Origin: DASWID01 sp049682815
GTDB lineage: Bacteria; Desulfobacterota_D; UBA1144; Nemesobacterales; CSP1-2
Direction: 5' to 3'
Length of the DNA stretch: 64,000 nucleotides
Assembly: GCA_049682815.1 (NCBI GenBank)
Contig: JBAUII010000053.1
Location: 6,157-70,156 of the forward strand
Part shown: piece after piece, positions 19,097 to 28,561 of the stretch
Layout: each line of letters starts with the position of its first letter
Position numbering within the stretch: the first letter of the stretch is position 1
Program-made: the position numbers and the translations under genes
Notes under the pieces: model-generated
Database searches by the model: none
The model's input: only the letters and a program-made list of their open reading frames with translations
What the model was told of the DNA's origin: nothing

Positions 19097-20389
19097 ATGA
19101 AGAGAATTTCAGTGGTAACTCTAGGTTGTAAGGTTAATCAGTATGACACTGCAGCTATCCTGAATCGACTGCCGGAGAGCAGGTATAAGAGGGTTCCGTT
19201 CTCTGAAAATGCAGACGTATATGTAATTGATACGTGTACTGTAACACACAAGGCAGACTCGGAGGCAAGGAATTACATTTATCGCGCCAGGAGGGCAAAT
19301 CCAGATGGTGTTGTAGTTGTAACGGGTTGTTATTCACAGGTATCGTCGGACGAGATTAGGAATGTTAAAGGGGTCGATTATATTGTAGGCAACTCACATA
19401 AGTTTTCTTCTCTCCTTAAGGTTATCCGGCTCGGTAAGAAGCAAGCCGAACCCTATGTCTTCGTGTCGGATTTTCGGAAAGAGAAACATAGACAATTTGA
19501 ATCTCCCGACATAAGGTATTTCCCGGACCGAACGAGGGCTTTTCTGAAAATTCAGGATGGTTGCAATTACAGGTGCTCTTTTTGTGTTATACCATTTGCG
19601 CGGGGCAGATCCAGAAGCCTGGGCGTTGCCGAGGTATTGGAACGGATGAAGACGCTTGCCGATGAGGGTTACAAGGAAATTGTACTTACCGGTATCCATC
19701 TTGCCAGTTATGGAAGGGATATCGAATCGAATCTCCTGGAATTGCTGCGAGAAATCGAGAGATCTAAGGTCTTGAAATGGGTAAGGCTCAGCTCGCTTGA
19801 CCCCGCGGATATCTCTCGTGAGCTGATCGAGTTCGTTGCATCTTCCGAGACGATATGCCCGAGTTTTCACGTGGCGCTTCAGAGCGGAGATCGCGAGGAA
19901 CTGAGGAGAATGAGAAGGAGATACAGCCCTGACGAATTCAAATATGTTACTGAACTTATACGTGAGAAGCTTCCGGATGCAGCAATCGGTACAGACGTTA
20001 TGGTGGGATTCCCTGGTGAAACCGACCGTGAATTCGGGAATACCTTCGAATTGTTGCGCGAATCACCATTAACTTATTTTCATGTCTTTCCCTATTCGGA
20101 CAGAAAGGGGACGGCAGCTTGCAAGATGTCAAACAAGGTGCCTGTAGAGATAAAAAAGATAAGGAGCAGGACTCTGCGGGACCTTGGTACAAAGAAGAAG
20201 CATAAATTCTACCGGGGTTTTATCGGTAAAAGGATGCCTGTGATAGTGGAGAGGGGAGCCAGAGGGACTTCGCGAAATTACATGACTGTTGTGATTCCGA
20301 ATATGAATTTGGAGATCGGTCATGAGGTTGAAGTTGAGATTAAGGATGTAAATCATGGGCACGCCATAGGTTTACTGCGATCACATTAG
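19097..20389 (+). CDS. mtaB: tRNA t6A37 methylthiotransferase
   Basis: This radical SAM enzyme of 430 residues converts t6A37 to ms2t6A37 in ANN-decoding tRNAs. The UPF0004 domain carries Cys11, Cys47 and Cys78 (TLGCKVNQYD, DTCTVTHKAD, VTGCYSQ) for one 4Fe-4S cluster. The radical SAM motif is Cys156-x3-Cys160-x2-Cys163 (GCNYRCSFC). A TRAM-like C-terminal region covers about 365-430. The TLGCKVNQ signature favours MtaB over MiaB or RimO. It probably forms an operon with mnmA. Confidence 0.93.
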   Translation: MKRISVVTLGCKVNQYDTAAILNRLPESRYKRVPFSENADVYVIDTCTVTHKADSEARNYIYRARRANPDGVVVVTGCYSQVSSDEIRNVKGVDYIVGNSHKFSSLLKVIRLGKKQAEPYVFVSDFRKEKHRQFESPDIRYFPDRTRAFLKIQDGCNYRCSFCVIPFARGRSRSLGVAEVLERMKTLADEGYKEIVLTGIHLASYGRDIESNLLELLREIERSKVLKWVRLSSLDPADISRELIEFVASSETICPSFHVALQSGDREELRRMRRRYSPDEFKYVTELIREKLPDAAIGTDVMVGFPGETDREFGNTFELLRESPLTYFHVFPYSDRKGTAACKMSNKVPVEIKKIRSRTLRDLGTKKKHKFYRGFIGKRMPVIVERGARGTSRNYMTVVIPNMNLEIGHEVEVEIKDVNHGHAIGLLRSH

Positions 20390-20423
20390 TCCAATCCATA
20401 TTTTTTAACCACCGATGTCTTAA

Positions 20424-21341
20424 ATGAATCCAATTCTAAAGCGCTTATTTCATTTTATAATGATTCTTCCACTTCATACCGCATGTTATGCTGGGAATAC
20501 ATCTGGCCTAATAACGAAGGATGAAATCTGGAATGATCCCCAGAGGACTCTTAAGATCTGGGTACTCTCTGATATTCAACCTAGGAACAACGAAGATAGA
20601 GAAGCGTTCAAGGATGCTATCACAGACGTCAACAAAAATATTCCTGGTATAGAAATGGCTATTGTCGCCGGTGATATTGCCAATAGAGCTAAACCTGAAA
20701 CATATGATTGGTACCTGTCAACCAGGAAGCTTTCATACATAAAGAATTGGAATGAGATTGCTGGTAACCATGATTTGAAGACAGATTTGGGAAAACTCTT
20801 TCGAGCAGAAATTAATCAAAACTTTAACTATTCTTTAACGAAGGGGAATATTCTGTTTATATTCATGTCTGACGAGGAGAGGGGAAAACCTACCGAAATA
20901 TCCGATGAAACGTTTAATTGGTGGAAAGCCAAAGTTGTCAGCAATCAGGATAAGATCATTGTGGTGGTAACTCATGCACCTCTCGATGGAAGTGGGATTC
21001 CTTTTTCCAGATTTAGGGATAGACAAATAATTGATTCAGGAAGATTTACTGAGGTGCTAAAAAAATATAAAGTGGACCTGTGGCTGTCCGGCCATCTCCA
21101 TTTACCCCATTATCTAGCAAATGTAGTGCAAAAAGAAGAGTACAATGGAACAATATTTGTTAGCATATCATCGATCAGGCCCGAGTTCTTAAATATTAAG
21201 AATCCTGAGTCGAGAGTGATGACTTTTTTGTGCGGTTGGGATTATGCACTCATACAGGCTAGAGACCACGACAAAAGACAATTCGACGAAAATCTGAGTT
21301 CTGTGTATCAACTGTCGAAAAAGTACAGATGTGAAAAATAG
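20424..21341 (+). CDS. exported calcineurin-like metallophosphoesterase
   Basis: The 305-residue protein has an N-terminal hydrophobic signal (about 8-23). Metal-site motifs of the calcineurin-like fold follow in order: SDIQPRN, GDIANRA, GNHD, THAP and GHLHLPH. The first motif has Gln where many family members have His (DxH), which could change metal choice. The substrate is unknown; phosphodiester or phosphomonoester hydrolysis in the periplasm is the family expectation. It is followed within 12 bp by the convergent VWA gene. Confidence 0.8.
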   Translation: MNPILKRLFHFIMILPLHTACYAGNTSGLITKDEIWNDPQRTLKIWVLSDIQPRNNEDREAFKDAITDVNKNIPGIEMAIVAGDIANRAKPETYDWYLSTRKLSYIKNWNEIAGNHDLKTDLGKLFRAEINQNFNYSLTKGNILFIFMSDEERGKPTEISDETFNWWKAKVVSNQDKIIVVVTHAPLDGSGIPFSRFRDRQIIDSGRFTEVLKKYKVDLWLSGHLHLPHYLANVVQKEEYNGTIFVSISSIRPEFLNIKNPESRVMTFLCGWDYALIQARDHDKRQFDENLSSVYQLSKKYRCEK

Positions 21342-21352
21342 CCTGCAGCACC

Positions 21353-22957
21353 TTAAATAAGCTTTCTTTTCCTTTTCAAGTAATCAACGAGGAGGAACTT
21401 TCCCAACCGGGTGGGAGTCGTGAAAAATGCCCTTCCCCTATTTATCCGAGTCATATCTTCTACAAATCTTCTTAGAGAGGCGCTATCGTCAAGCATGAAT
21501 GTATTGATCGTGATTCCCCGCCTTGTTAGGTTTTTAACCTCTTTCAGTGTTTCAAAAGTCGCTCTTGGGCTGAGCCCTCCAAAAAACATAGGTAGCTCAA
21601 CTTGCAGGTACCCGTCCAAGAAGTAGGCCGTTGGCTGGCCATCGGTAATGAGGATTATTTGCCTGTTTGGTGTTCTATGTTTTTGTATAAGCCTAGAAGC
21701 GAGTTTTAAGGCTTCCTGTATATTGGTAAAAGGGTCATTCGAATCCCAGGTTGTTTTTACGAGCTGGTCAGTGGAGAGGACCCTGGCTCTTGTCGAAAAG
21801 CCGACTATATAAAAATTATCCCTCGGGTATCGTGTCCTTATGAGATTATCGAGTGCCAGCGCCACGCGTTTTGCCGCCGGAAACCTTCCCTGAAAGCTCA
21901 TTGACCAGCTCAGGTCCAGGAGAACCGCAGTCGTTGATTGCGTGTGATACTCCATGTCGTAGATTTTAAAATCTTCTGGCTCTATCTTTATGGTATTTCC
22001 ACTCACTCGGCGAAGGAGAGAATTTTTAAGTGTGCCAACGACATTCAGGTTAAATGGATCGCCAAACTCATACTCCTTTGAGTTTTCGGGCTTCACCGCA
22101 CCGAAACCTTGTTCTGTGGTCTCATGGCCACCAAATTGATGTTTGTTCATCGATGAGAAGATATCCCTCAGCGCTCTTTCTCCTATTTTTCTGATCCCTT
22201 TTGGAGTTAGCTCTATCGTTTTTACAGATTTTCTTATCAGACCTGAATTTTCCAAATATGGTTTAAGGTTTTTGAGGAAAATAAAAGAATTGTATCCTTG
22301 CTCGCTTAAGATTCCCCTTAGGTCCTCAAGATTTATCTTGTCAAAAGAACCTGATATGAGGTTGTGTTCAATTGTTTCAATTTCCTCAAATTTTCCTATT
22401 AGCTCCAGGGTCTCATCAAAGCCGATAGAGCGTTCTCCACGAAATTTGTCGCCATATCTATTGATGAAACTCTCTACTTGCACAATTTTATCTAATTTTT
22501 TCTTCAATTCTTCGAAGCTGCTCTTGGCGTCGGGACTGAGAAAATCATAGTTTGAAAGAGCTCCCACCGCTAAACTAATTTTCTTTGGAAGATTTTCGAG
22601 GAAATTCTCCCTGTTTTTATATTCGTAAGAGTTGCTAGGTAGTTTCTTCCTTATCGCGCTTAGCTCCGTATCTACGATTTTCAAAAGCTCCTGATGTATT
22701 TTTGATAGGGAATTATGAAGATTGTAATTGTTGAATTGAGCCTCTCTGAAATTGGAGAATTCAGAGCGGAGATCATCAATTCCCATTACACGTATGTTTG
22801 ATCCACGTATACCTTGTTTAAGCATCCACTCAAATGCTTCCTCGGGCGACCAACCCTCCATTAGAAAATTTGCAAATTCTTGCAACAGATCCTGAGAGTG
22901 GAAATTAAACTCTTTCTTAAGACCGTCCCATTTCAAATACCTGTAGGTCGTATTCAT
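21353..22957 (-). CDS. VWA-domain protein, partner of an AAA ATPase
   Basis: This 534-residue protein has an alpha-helical N-terminal part (about 1-330) and a C-terminal von Willebrand factor A domain. The MIDAS metal site is DLSWSMS, with supporting Thr and Asp residues in LITDGQPTAYFLDG. No signal peptide is seen, so it is cytoplasmic. Its ATG overlaps the stop of the upstream AAA gene (ATGA), giving tight translational coupling. Such ChlI/ChlD-like, MoxR-like or RavA/ViaA-like pairs act as chaperones or metal-insertion machines; the client here is unknown. Confidence 0.85.
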   Translation of the reverse strand: MNTTYRYLKWDGLKKEFNFHSQDLLQEFANFLMEGWSPEEAFEWMLKQGIRGSNIRVMGIDDLRSEFSNFREAQFNNYNLHNSLSKIHQELLKIVDTELSAIRKKLPSNSYEYKNRENFLENLPKKISLAVGALSNYDFLSPDAKSSFEELKKKLDKIVQVESFINRYGDKFRGERSIGFDETLELIGKFEEIETIEHNLISGSFDKINLEDLRGILSEQGYNSFIFLKNLKPYLENSGLIRKSVKTIELTPKGIRKIGERALRDIFSSMNKHQFGGHETTEQGFGAVKPENSKEYEFGDPFNLNVVGTLKNSLLRRVSGNTIKIEPEDFKIYDMEYHTQSTTAVLLDLSWSMSFQGRFPAAKRVALALDNLIRTRYPRDNFYIVGFSTRARVLSTDQLVKTTWDSNDPFTNIQEALKLASRLIQKHRTPNRQIILITDGQPTAYFLDGYLQVELPMFFGGLSPRATFETLKEVKNLTRRGITINTFMLDDSASLRRFVEDMTRINRGRAFFTTPTRLGKFLLVDYLKRKRKLI

Positions 22958-24348
22958 CTATATATAATTTTTCCCTGGACAATCTCCTTGTTTAGCTTAT
23001 TGCTTAGATGAAGTCCCTCAAGGATTAGCTCGATGGCTGAAGCTATTTCTGCTGAGGATCCGTCGATCTCAAGCCTGCTGATGCATTTCTCCAAGCCTTT
23101 TATTTCTTTAAGCCCGACGAGATATTCGTCTGAAGGCATTGTATTAGCCACTTCTACATACCCGTGCTCAAAGCTTTCAAGCAATTCGGGAAATATGTTA
23201 TGCGTGGGGAAGTAAGAATCGAATACGTTCTTAATTGCACGTTTGATGAGATTATCTATTACATTGACTTCGGATGTATCCTCGCCCAAGTATTCTAATT
23301 CAATTTTTCCGGCAGTAGAGGGAATCAGAGCTGGTAAATCTGTAATTCGCGGCGCAACCTCTCTCTCTCCGATGTTAATTGCCCTTTTCTCTGCGTTTGC
23401 AATTATCGTTTCGTAATTGGCGATTGTAGTTCTTACGCTCACACCCGAGCGTTGATTTATTTCGTGTGATGCCCTAGCTTGGAAAGTAATTTCAGCGATT
23501 ATATTCTTTATAAATTTGGGAACCTTCACACAATAACCATCCCGTGGCAATATTCGTGCTTCCTGCTTCATAATCTTAATTTCATCTTCAATAGTTGCTG
23601 GATAATGAGTTCTTATCTGTGCTTGAAAACGATCTTTAAGTGGAGTAATGATTCTTCCTCTATTAGTGTAATCCTCGGGATTAGCGGTAGCTACTATGCA
23701 GATATCAAGGGGAAGGCGTATTTTATATCCTTTAATTTGGATGTCTTTCTCTTCCATTATATTGAACAGACCAACCTGAACTTTCTCGACGAGGTCTGGC
23801 AACTCGTTTATCGCGAATATTCCCCTATTACTTCTGGGAATGAGGCCGAAGTGGATTGTGAGTTCATCAGAGAGGTATCTTCCTTCTGCAACTTTTATTG
23901 GATCAACTTCTCCTATGAGATCTGCAATGGAGACATCCGGTGTGGCCAGTTTCTCTCCGTATCTATCCTCGCGTTTTATCCAGGAGATTTCTGTATCGTT
24001 TCCTAAACTATTTACTATATCCCTAAGTTTTGATGCCGGAGCATAAGGATTATCATTTATCTCACTACCTTTGACGATTGGCACCTCCTCGTCAAGAAGA
24101 TTTATCAGACTCCTGATCAATCTTGTTTTTGCTTGACCTCTTTCACCTATGATCATTATGTCATGACCTGCTAGTATGGCGTTTTCCAGTTGAGGAATGA
24201 CGCTTTCTTCATATCCGATTATGTTGGGGAAAATTTGTTCTCTTCTTTTAAGCTTACTTATTAAATTCTTCCTCATTTCCTCTTTTACAGACAAAACTTT
24301 GTACTCGGTTGACCTCAGCTCACCAATGGTACTCGGCTTTTGATGCAT
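22954..24348 (-). CDS. MoxR/ChlI-like AAA+ ATPase
   Basis: This 464-residue ATPase has a Walker A motif GERGQAKT (about 78-85), a degenerate Walker B in GIFAINELPDL, and a sensor 1 segment VATANPEDYTNRGR. The C-terminal lid is followed by an extension of about 100 residues. The Mg-chelatase-like GSEINDNPYAPAS insert resembles ChlI/sigma-54-activator relatives. It is the first gene of a two-gene operon with the VWA partner. It is not next to chlorophyll or cobalamin genes, so metal chelation is not assumed. Confidence 0.85.
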   Translation of the reverse strand: MHQKPSTIGELRSTEYKVLSVKEEMRKNLISKLKRREQIFPNIIGYEESVIPQLENAILAGHDIMIIGERGQAKTRLIRSLINLLDEEVPIVKGSEINDNPYAPASKLRDIVNSLGNDTEISWIKREDRYGEKLATPDVSIADLIGEVDPIKVAEGRYLSDELTIHFGLIPRSNRGIFAINELPDLVEKVQVGLFNIMEEKDIQIKGYKIRLPLDICIVATANPEDYTNRGRIITPLKDRFQAQIRTHYPATIEDEIKIMKQEARILPRDGYCVKVPKFIKNIIAEITFQARASHEINQRSGVSVRTTIANYETIIANAEKRAINIGEREVAPRITDLPALIPSTAGKIELEYLGEDTSEVNVIDNLIKRAIKNVFDSYFPTHNIFPELLESFEHGYVEVANTMPSDEYLVGLKEIKGLEKCISRLEIDGSSAEIASAIELILEGLHLSNKLNKEIVQGKIIYR

Positions 24349-24650
24349 ATACTATTTTCCTCCTTATTCTTCACAAAACAAGAATCGTTGTAATTCTAGC
24401 TGGAGATTGAAGTTATTGAAATGAAAATATAATGTCAGTAGATTGTGGAATTTTAGTGTTTTTTTCAAATTTATATTTTTTGTTATAATAACTATAGACA
24501 TTCCTAATTAACTTATCCAAATAATTATCATTATATGAAGCCTTTCTTCAAATTACAAATAAATGACTCCCTATTCCTTTTTTCGTGAATAGAAAATTGT
24601 GCAGAAACAAGTAAAGTATTTCGATTTACGCTTGAAGAATATGGGTAAAA
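24349..24650. other. AT-rich divergent intergenic region
   Basis: This 300-bp gap lies between the divergent AAA gene and the sigma factor gene. It is very AT-rich and includes TATAAT-like hexamers near 24485. It very likely holds promoters for both directions, but no single pair of boxes stands out. Confidence 0.4.
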
Positions 24651-25349
24651 ATGAAAGGACTTTATATCGGGAGAAAGACTGTGGGAGCAGGATTCCTCAG
24701 ATCCATAATCAACTTTGTTAAAGACACCGAACGTAGGGTCGCTAAATTCACTGACTCGACAGATTATGAGCTTATCGAGCTTTTCGTAAAGGATAATGAT
24801 CAGGACGCATTTGAAGAGATATTTAATCGATATGTGGATAAGATCTACGGAATTTCATTACGGATAACTCGTAATCCAGCCAGAGCGGAAGAGGTTCTCC
24901 AGGAGGTATTTCTCACTCTAATAACAAAGGCGGACACGTTTCGCGGAGAAGCAAAGTTCTCAAGCTGGCTCTATAGGGTCACCGTAAATACCAGCTTTAT
25001 GCATCTAAGAGCGGAAAAGAAGTATGAAAGTACACTAAGTTTAGAGAATTATGTTCCCTATGACGAAAAAGGGACATTGATGGGGAGGATTAAAGCAAAG
25101 GATTGGAGCAGCAGGCCCGATATATTAATTTTTAGAAAAGAAGGTATTGAATTAATTGAGAAGGCAGTTAACGAGCTTCCTGAGTCCTATAGGGTCGTTT
25201 TCCATCTAAGAGATGTGGAGGGATTGTCGAACGAGGAGATTTCAAATATACTTGATTTGACCATTCCTGCCGTGAAATCTAGACTGCACAGGGCAAGGCT
25301 GTTCTTAAGAGATAGGCTTTCGGATTATTTCGATGAATGGGTAGGTTAA
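24651..25349 (+). CDS. ECF-family RNA polymerase sigma factor
   Basis: The 232-residue protein has an N-terminal extension of about 45 residues, then region 2 (DAFEEIFNRYVDKIYG, EEVLQEVFLTL, FSSWLYRVTVN). Region 4 follows, with the helix-turn-helix ELPESYRVVFHLRDVEGLS and IPAVKSRLHRARLFLRD. The next gene, 4 bp downstream, encodes a zinc anti-sigma domain, so activity is probably controlled by that partner. It resembles the RpoE/SigW-like group. The signal sensed is unknown. Confidence 0.92.
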   Translation: MKGLYIGRKTVGAGFLRSIINFVKDTERRVAKFTDSTDYELIELFVKDNDQDAFEEIFNRYVDKIYGISLRITRNPARAEEVLQEVFLTLITKADTFRGEAKFSSWLYRVTVNTSFMHLRAEKKYESTLSLENYVPYDEKGTLMGRIKAKDWSSRPDILIFRKEGIELIEKAVNELPESYRVVFHLRDVEGLSNEEISNILDLTIPAVKSRLHRARLFLRDRLSDYFDEWVG

Positions 25350-25353
25350 AATA

Positions 25354-25590
25354 ATGTTGTGTAAGGATATAGTTGAAAACATAATGGGATACATAGAAGC
25401 CGAGTTAGACTATGAGACTCTGGTTGAGTTGGAGAAGCATCTGGATATGTGTCCCGAGTGTATGGCTTTTGTAAGAACATATAAGAAGATGCTTAGCCTG
25501 ACGGGTAAACTCAGAGAGGAATCATTTGTTACACCGGATGTGCGGTCAAGACTGAAGGAGTTGTTATTGTCCAAGATAAAGTCCCAGTAA
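25354..25590 (+). CDS. small zinc-finger anti-sigma factor
   Basis: This 78-residue protein carries the zf-HC2 motif: a His in EKHLDMCPEC together with the Cys-x2-Cys pair near residues 32-35 and an upstream Cys at position 3. No membrane segment is seen, so it is a soluble anti-sigma of the ZAS type. Many such proteins respond to oxidation of the zinc cysteines. It is co-transcribed with the sigma gene. Confidence 0.85.
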   Translation: MLCKDIVENIMGYIEAELDYETLVELEKHLDMCPECMAFVRTYKKMLSLTGKLREESFVTPDVRSRLKELLLSKIKSQ

Positions 25591-25671
25591 GCGGATGTGA
25601 CCTTGTTTGGTTATTTAGTGAAAAATTTGATCAGTACCACGCCTAGACTTCTAGATATTTAACAAGCATCA

Positions 25672-26166
25672 TCACTTGTCCAGATCCTTTAATTCCCTGT
25701 CGACCATCTTAAGATATTCTTTATCTTCTTTGGTATCCTGTACCTTTCTATTATTTGTTTCTTCCCCCGCGGTGGCTTTTGATCTGTGCAAAAACAACCC
25801 TATGCCGATACCGCCCAAGACTACTGCTAATGCAGGTAATATCCACAATAGCAGATTCACTCCCTTTACCGGAGGATACCCGAGTATACTTTCTCCATAT
25901 CTATTCACGAAATAATTGATTATTTCCTCTTTGCTCTCTCCTGCTTCTAACTTCTCTCTTATTATTGAACGCATGTCTTTTGCAAGCTCCGAGTTTGATT
26001 CAGCGACACTCTGTCCCTGGCAGACGGGGCACATTAATAGATAGGATATTTCACGAACCTCGTCATCTATGCTCTCAGAGAGCGAGACGGATTTTGATAT
26101 GAGGGTGGTTAAAACAATAAGGGTAAATAAGATGAAAACCCGTTTTTTACTTATGTATTTAAGCAT
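25672..26166 (-). CDS. ccmH: cytochrome c maturation protein CcmH
   Basis: This 164-residue membrane protein has a signal anchor (about 10-28). The periplasmic CcmH domain carries the redox motif CPVC at Cys46-Cys49 within LLMCPVCQGQSVAES, and a transmembrane helix lies at about 103-125. It reduces or holds apocytochrome c during heme attachment. The thioredoxin-like gene upstream fits the CcmG partner. Other ccm genes are not in the window. Confidence 0.92.
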   Translation of the reverse strand: MLKYISKKRVFILFTLIVLTTLISKSVSLSESIDDEVREISYLLMCPVCQGQSVAESNSELAKDMRSIIREKLEAGESKEEIINYFVNRYGESILGYPPVKGVNLLLWILPALAVVLGGIGIGLFLHRSKATAGEETNNRKVQDTKEDKEYLKMVDRELKDLDK

Positions 26167-26176
26167 GTATATAAAT

Positions 26177-26743
26177 TTAATTCTCTTTATGGGTTAGTCC
26201 GTCTGTGTCATGATTTAAAAGTGCTTTTCCCAGATAGAAGTCAATAATTTCCTCGTTAAGGGGACCTGTATATTTTTCAGTTATTTTCCCCGTAGGATCA
26301 ATAAAGTAGGTTTCAGGGACCCCTGCAACCCCATAATCAACCCCAATTTGACCCTCAGGGTCTTTTCCATTTGGATAACCCCCTCCATATTTCTTAACGT
26401 ATGATAGAGCATTAGTATCATCGTCCCAAATGTTAACACCGAGAAATGCCACTTGTTTATCCCTATATTTCATCCATGAGGACTCAAGCGCCGGGGCTTC
26501 ATCCCTGCATGGTATGCACCATGATGCCCAGAAGTTCAGAAGAACGGCTTTACCTTTAAGGTCTGAAAGCTTTACAGTACTACCGTCGAAAAGCGCTAGT
26601 GCAAAATCTGGCGCCTCATTCCCAACGAGAGGCGATTTCTTAATGATGGTTCTATTCCCAAATATTGCATAACCCATAATGCTTAAAATGAGTATAATAG
26701 CAACGAAAATTGCTAATCGACTGAATATGCTCAGGAGCTTCAT
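26177..26743 (-). CDS. thioredoxin-like protein of the CcmG/TlpA/ResA type
   Basis: This 188-residue protein has an N-terminal membrane anchor (about 9-28) and a periplasmic thioredoxin fold with active site WCIPC (Cys76, Cys79). The family signature GNEAPDFALALFDG is at its start. It probably supplies reductant to apocytochrome c through the adjacent CcmH, 10 bp downstream. CcmG, ResA and TlpA cannot be told apart from sequence alone; the neighbour favours CcmG. Confidence 0.9.
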   Translation of the reverse strand: MKLLSIFSRLAIFVAIILILSIMGYAIFGNRTIIKKSPLVGNEAPDFALALFDGSTVKLSDLKGKAVLLNFWASWCIPCRDEAPALESSWMKYRDKQVAFLGVNIWDDDTNALSYVKKYGGGYPNGKDPEGQIGVDYGVAGVPETYFIDPTGKITEKYTGPLNEEIIDFYLGKALLNHDTDGLTHKEN

Positions 26744-26887
26744 AGGTTATTCCTCATAGACTCTGTTAAGAATACCTTTTTGCCATAATTTCTATACTAT
26801 CGATATATTACCAGCAAAAAAATGGTTGAAAAATTGCTTCTCATATCAAAAGGGAACGCAGGCACTCCCCCTTTTAATTCAGGAATT

Positions 26888-27511
26888 CTAGATCCTTCGG
26901 GCCCTTATGCCGACAAGTCTCCATAGACCATGCGTAAAATTAACTACTTTGTCAACCTTGAAGTTCGATATCTCAATTAGAGATTTGAGTTCATTAGATG
27001 AGTATATATTTACATGATGCCTGCTTAATAGTTTCATAAGGGTGTTGAATAACATAAAGTGAAAGGAGTCTCTGCACCAATCCATTAATATCAATACTCC
27101 GTTAGGTTTAAGAACCCGGTGAAAATTGGCGAGGACTTTATGGGGCTCAGCGTAATAATGAAAAGAGCTAACACAAAGGACTTTCGAAAAGTAGTTGTCA
27201 TCAAATTCAAGGTGATGAACGTCCTGTTGGCTTATAATAACGTTCTCATTTTCCTTAAAACGAAGCTTCGCTTTATCAAGCATCTCCGTGGAAATGTCAG
27301 TTAGGTGGAACGTTCCCTTGTCCCCTGTTATATGAATTATCCTCTCGATGAGTAGTCCAGTACCTCCACTTGCATCTAATATAATGTCATCCGCTTTTGG
27401 TTCCAGTAATTCAATGGCGACTTCATGTGTTGCTCGAAGATATCCTTCCCATCTTTTGTCATAATAATGGGCGAGGGAATCGTATTTCTCTTTAACTCTC
27501 TTAGAACGCAT
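26888..27511 (-). CDS. class I SAM-dependent methyltransferase
   Basis: The 207-residue protein has a Methyltransf_11/25-type fold. Motif I is ILDASGGTGLLIERI, where Ser replaces a more usual Gly, and the motif IV/V region is FSKVLCVSSFHYYAEP and VLKPNGVLILMDWC. The substrate is unknown. It stands alone, between the ccm genes and the repeat-rich region, with no ribosome binding site of note. Confidence 0.85.
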   Translation of the reverse strand: MRSKRVKEKYDSLAHYYDKRWEGYLRATHEVAIELLEPKADDIILDASGGTGLLIERIIHITGDKGTFHLTDISTEMLDKAKLRFKENENVIISQQDVHHLEFDDNYFSKVLCVSSFHYYAEPHKVLANFHRVLKPNGVLILMDWCRDSFHFMLFNTLMKLLSRHHVNIYSSNELKSLIEISNFKVDKVVNFTHGLWRLVGIRARRI

Positions 27512-27847
27512 TTTTGCTGAATATATTCTGACTGTAAAATATTAGACCTGAAAATGCTTGAGTTCGAAAAGAGACTCCGCCTCACCTCGGTCATTTCGAG
27601 TGTAACGAGAGATCTTTTCTTGACTGTTGCCGCGAGGAACGCTATCTAGAAGGGGACAAAGCAGCCTTACAGGCAGTCAAGCCTCCCTCTCGTTTCTATA
27701 TGTTACCCGATGGAGCCTGTACCCCCAGGTCACACGATTACAGCCTTGGAGTGCATGATTTAGATGGCAACATTCGGGTACAAAAGTGATTGGGGATCCA
27801 ACCCTTTCTGCCATTCCCGAAATCAGTAACCGGGAGTCCATAAAGAC

Positions 27848-27882
27848 GTCATTGCGAGAAACTTGGTTTCGAAGCAATCTCC
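27848..27882 (+). repeat. dispersed palindromic repeat, copy 1
   Basis: The sequence begins GTCATTGCGAGAAACTTGG and ends GTTTCGAAGCAATCTCC, with a central GAAAC/GTTTC stem. Related copies occur at 29639-29677 and 32848-32879 (reverse) and at 32971-33009 (forward). Confidence 0.75.
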
Positions 27883-28036
27883 AATTCCGTCATTATTCAA
27901 CGGTGATTGATCGGCCTTCCAAATATAGCGGCTTGTGCTGAACTCGTTTCAGTATTAAGGAAATCAGAAACGAAGACGTCGGGAAAAATCTGGAGTAGGG
28001 GTTGGTTCAGATTTTTAGGTGAGCTTCTCAAATTAT

Positions 28037-28060
28037 CCTGTCTCCTGTCTCCTGTCTCCT
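28037..28060 (+). repeat. 7-bp tandem repeat
   Basis: Three units of CCTGTCT plus a final CCT sit in noncoding DNA 60 bp from the transposase remnant. No function is apparent. Confidence 0.8.
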
Positions 28061-28119
28061 AAGCATTTGTCAATTGTGAACGGGCTGTTGCGCAAATAGA
28101 TTTTATTTTCGATAGATCG

Positions 28120-28494
28120 TTAGTCTAAAAATACATAATCAACTTTAACTTCGGCTTTTAAAGTGAGGATAAATTTTAATAAGAATCTCTCGCTATTTGC
28201 AATCGAACGTAATAATTTCTCATATATACTCTCTTTTACTTTAGATACTGTCCTTCTCGGACCATTCCCATATCTCATAAGTATCTGTATATTCTGAATT
28301 GCTGCAGTGAGGTACTCCTGTATTCTCACCCTCCATAACCGCCTCCACCTAGCCCTCCCAAACCCATATCTCACAGACCTTGCAAACGACCTCTCCATCA
28401 AATGCTGCCTCGTGTTTATATCTTTCTTAGATAATGTGGATTTTGCTATATTCCTCATATAATTAATCTCCTCTTGCCTCAGATGCCTCTTCAC
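28120..28494 (-). pseudogene. C-terminal remnant of an IS1182-type transposase
   Basis: The 124-residue frame matches, from memory, the C-terminal end of IS1182-family DDE transposases: RHLRQEEINYMRN, then TRQHLMERSFARSVRYGFGR and the RWRRLWRVRIQEYLTAAIQN segment. The N-terminal part and catalytic residues are absent upstream. It is a decayed insertion sequence rather than a working gene. Confidence 0.8.
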
Positions 28495-28561
28495 TGTTCT
28501 ACCTGCTTTGTTCCTTGGTATGCGTGGTGCCTGTATGCGTGGTGCCTGGCATGCAAATTAA

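Larger units (their letters stand above)
27512..28119. other. repeat-bearing intergenic region
   Basis: This 600-bp gap has no supported gene. It contains one copy of a dispersed palindromic repeat (27848-27882), a short 7-bp microsatellite (28037-28060) and repeat-like debris near 27590-27640. Confidence 0.5.

Noticed and set aside
23479..24006. A 175-codon frame on the + strand inside the AAA ATPase gene
   Set aside because: It is a shadow of the strongly supported AAA coding sequence and shows no domain.
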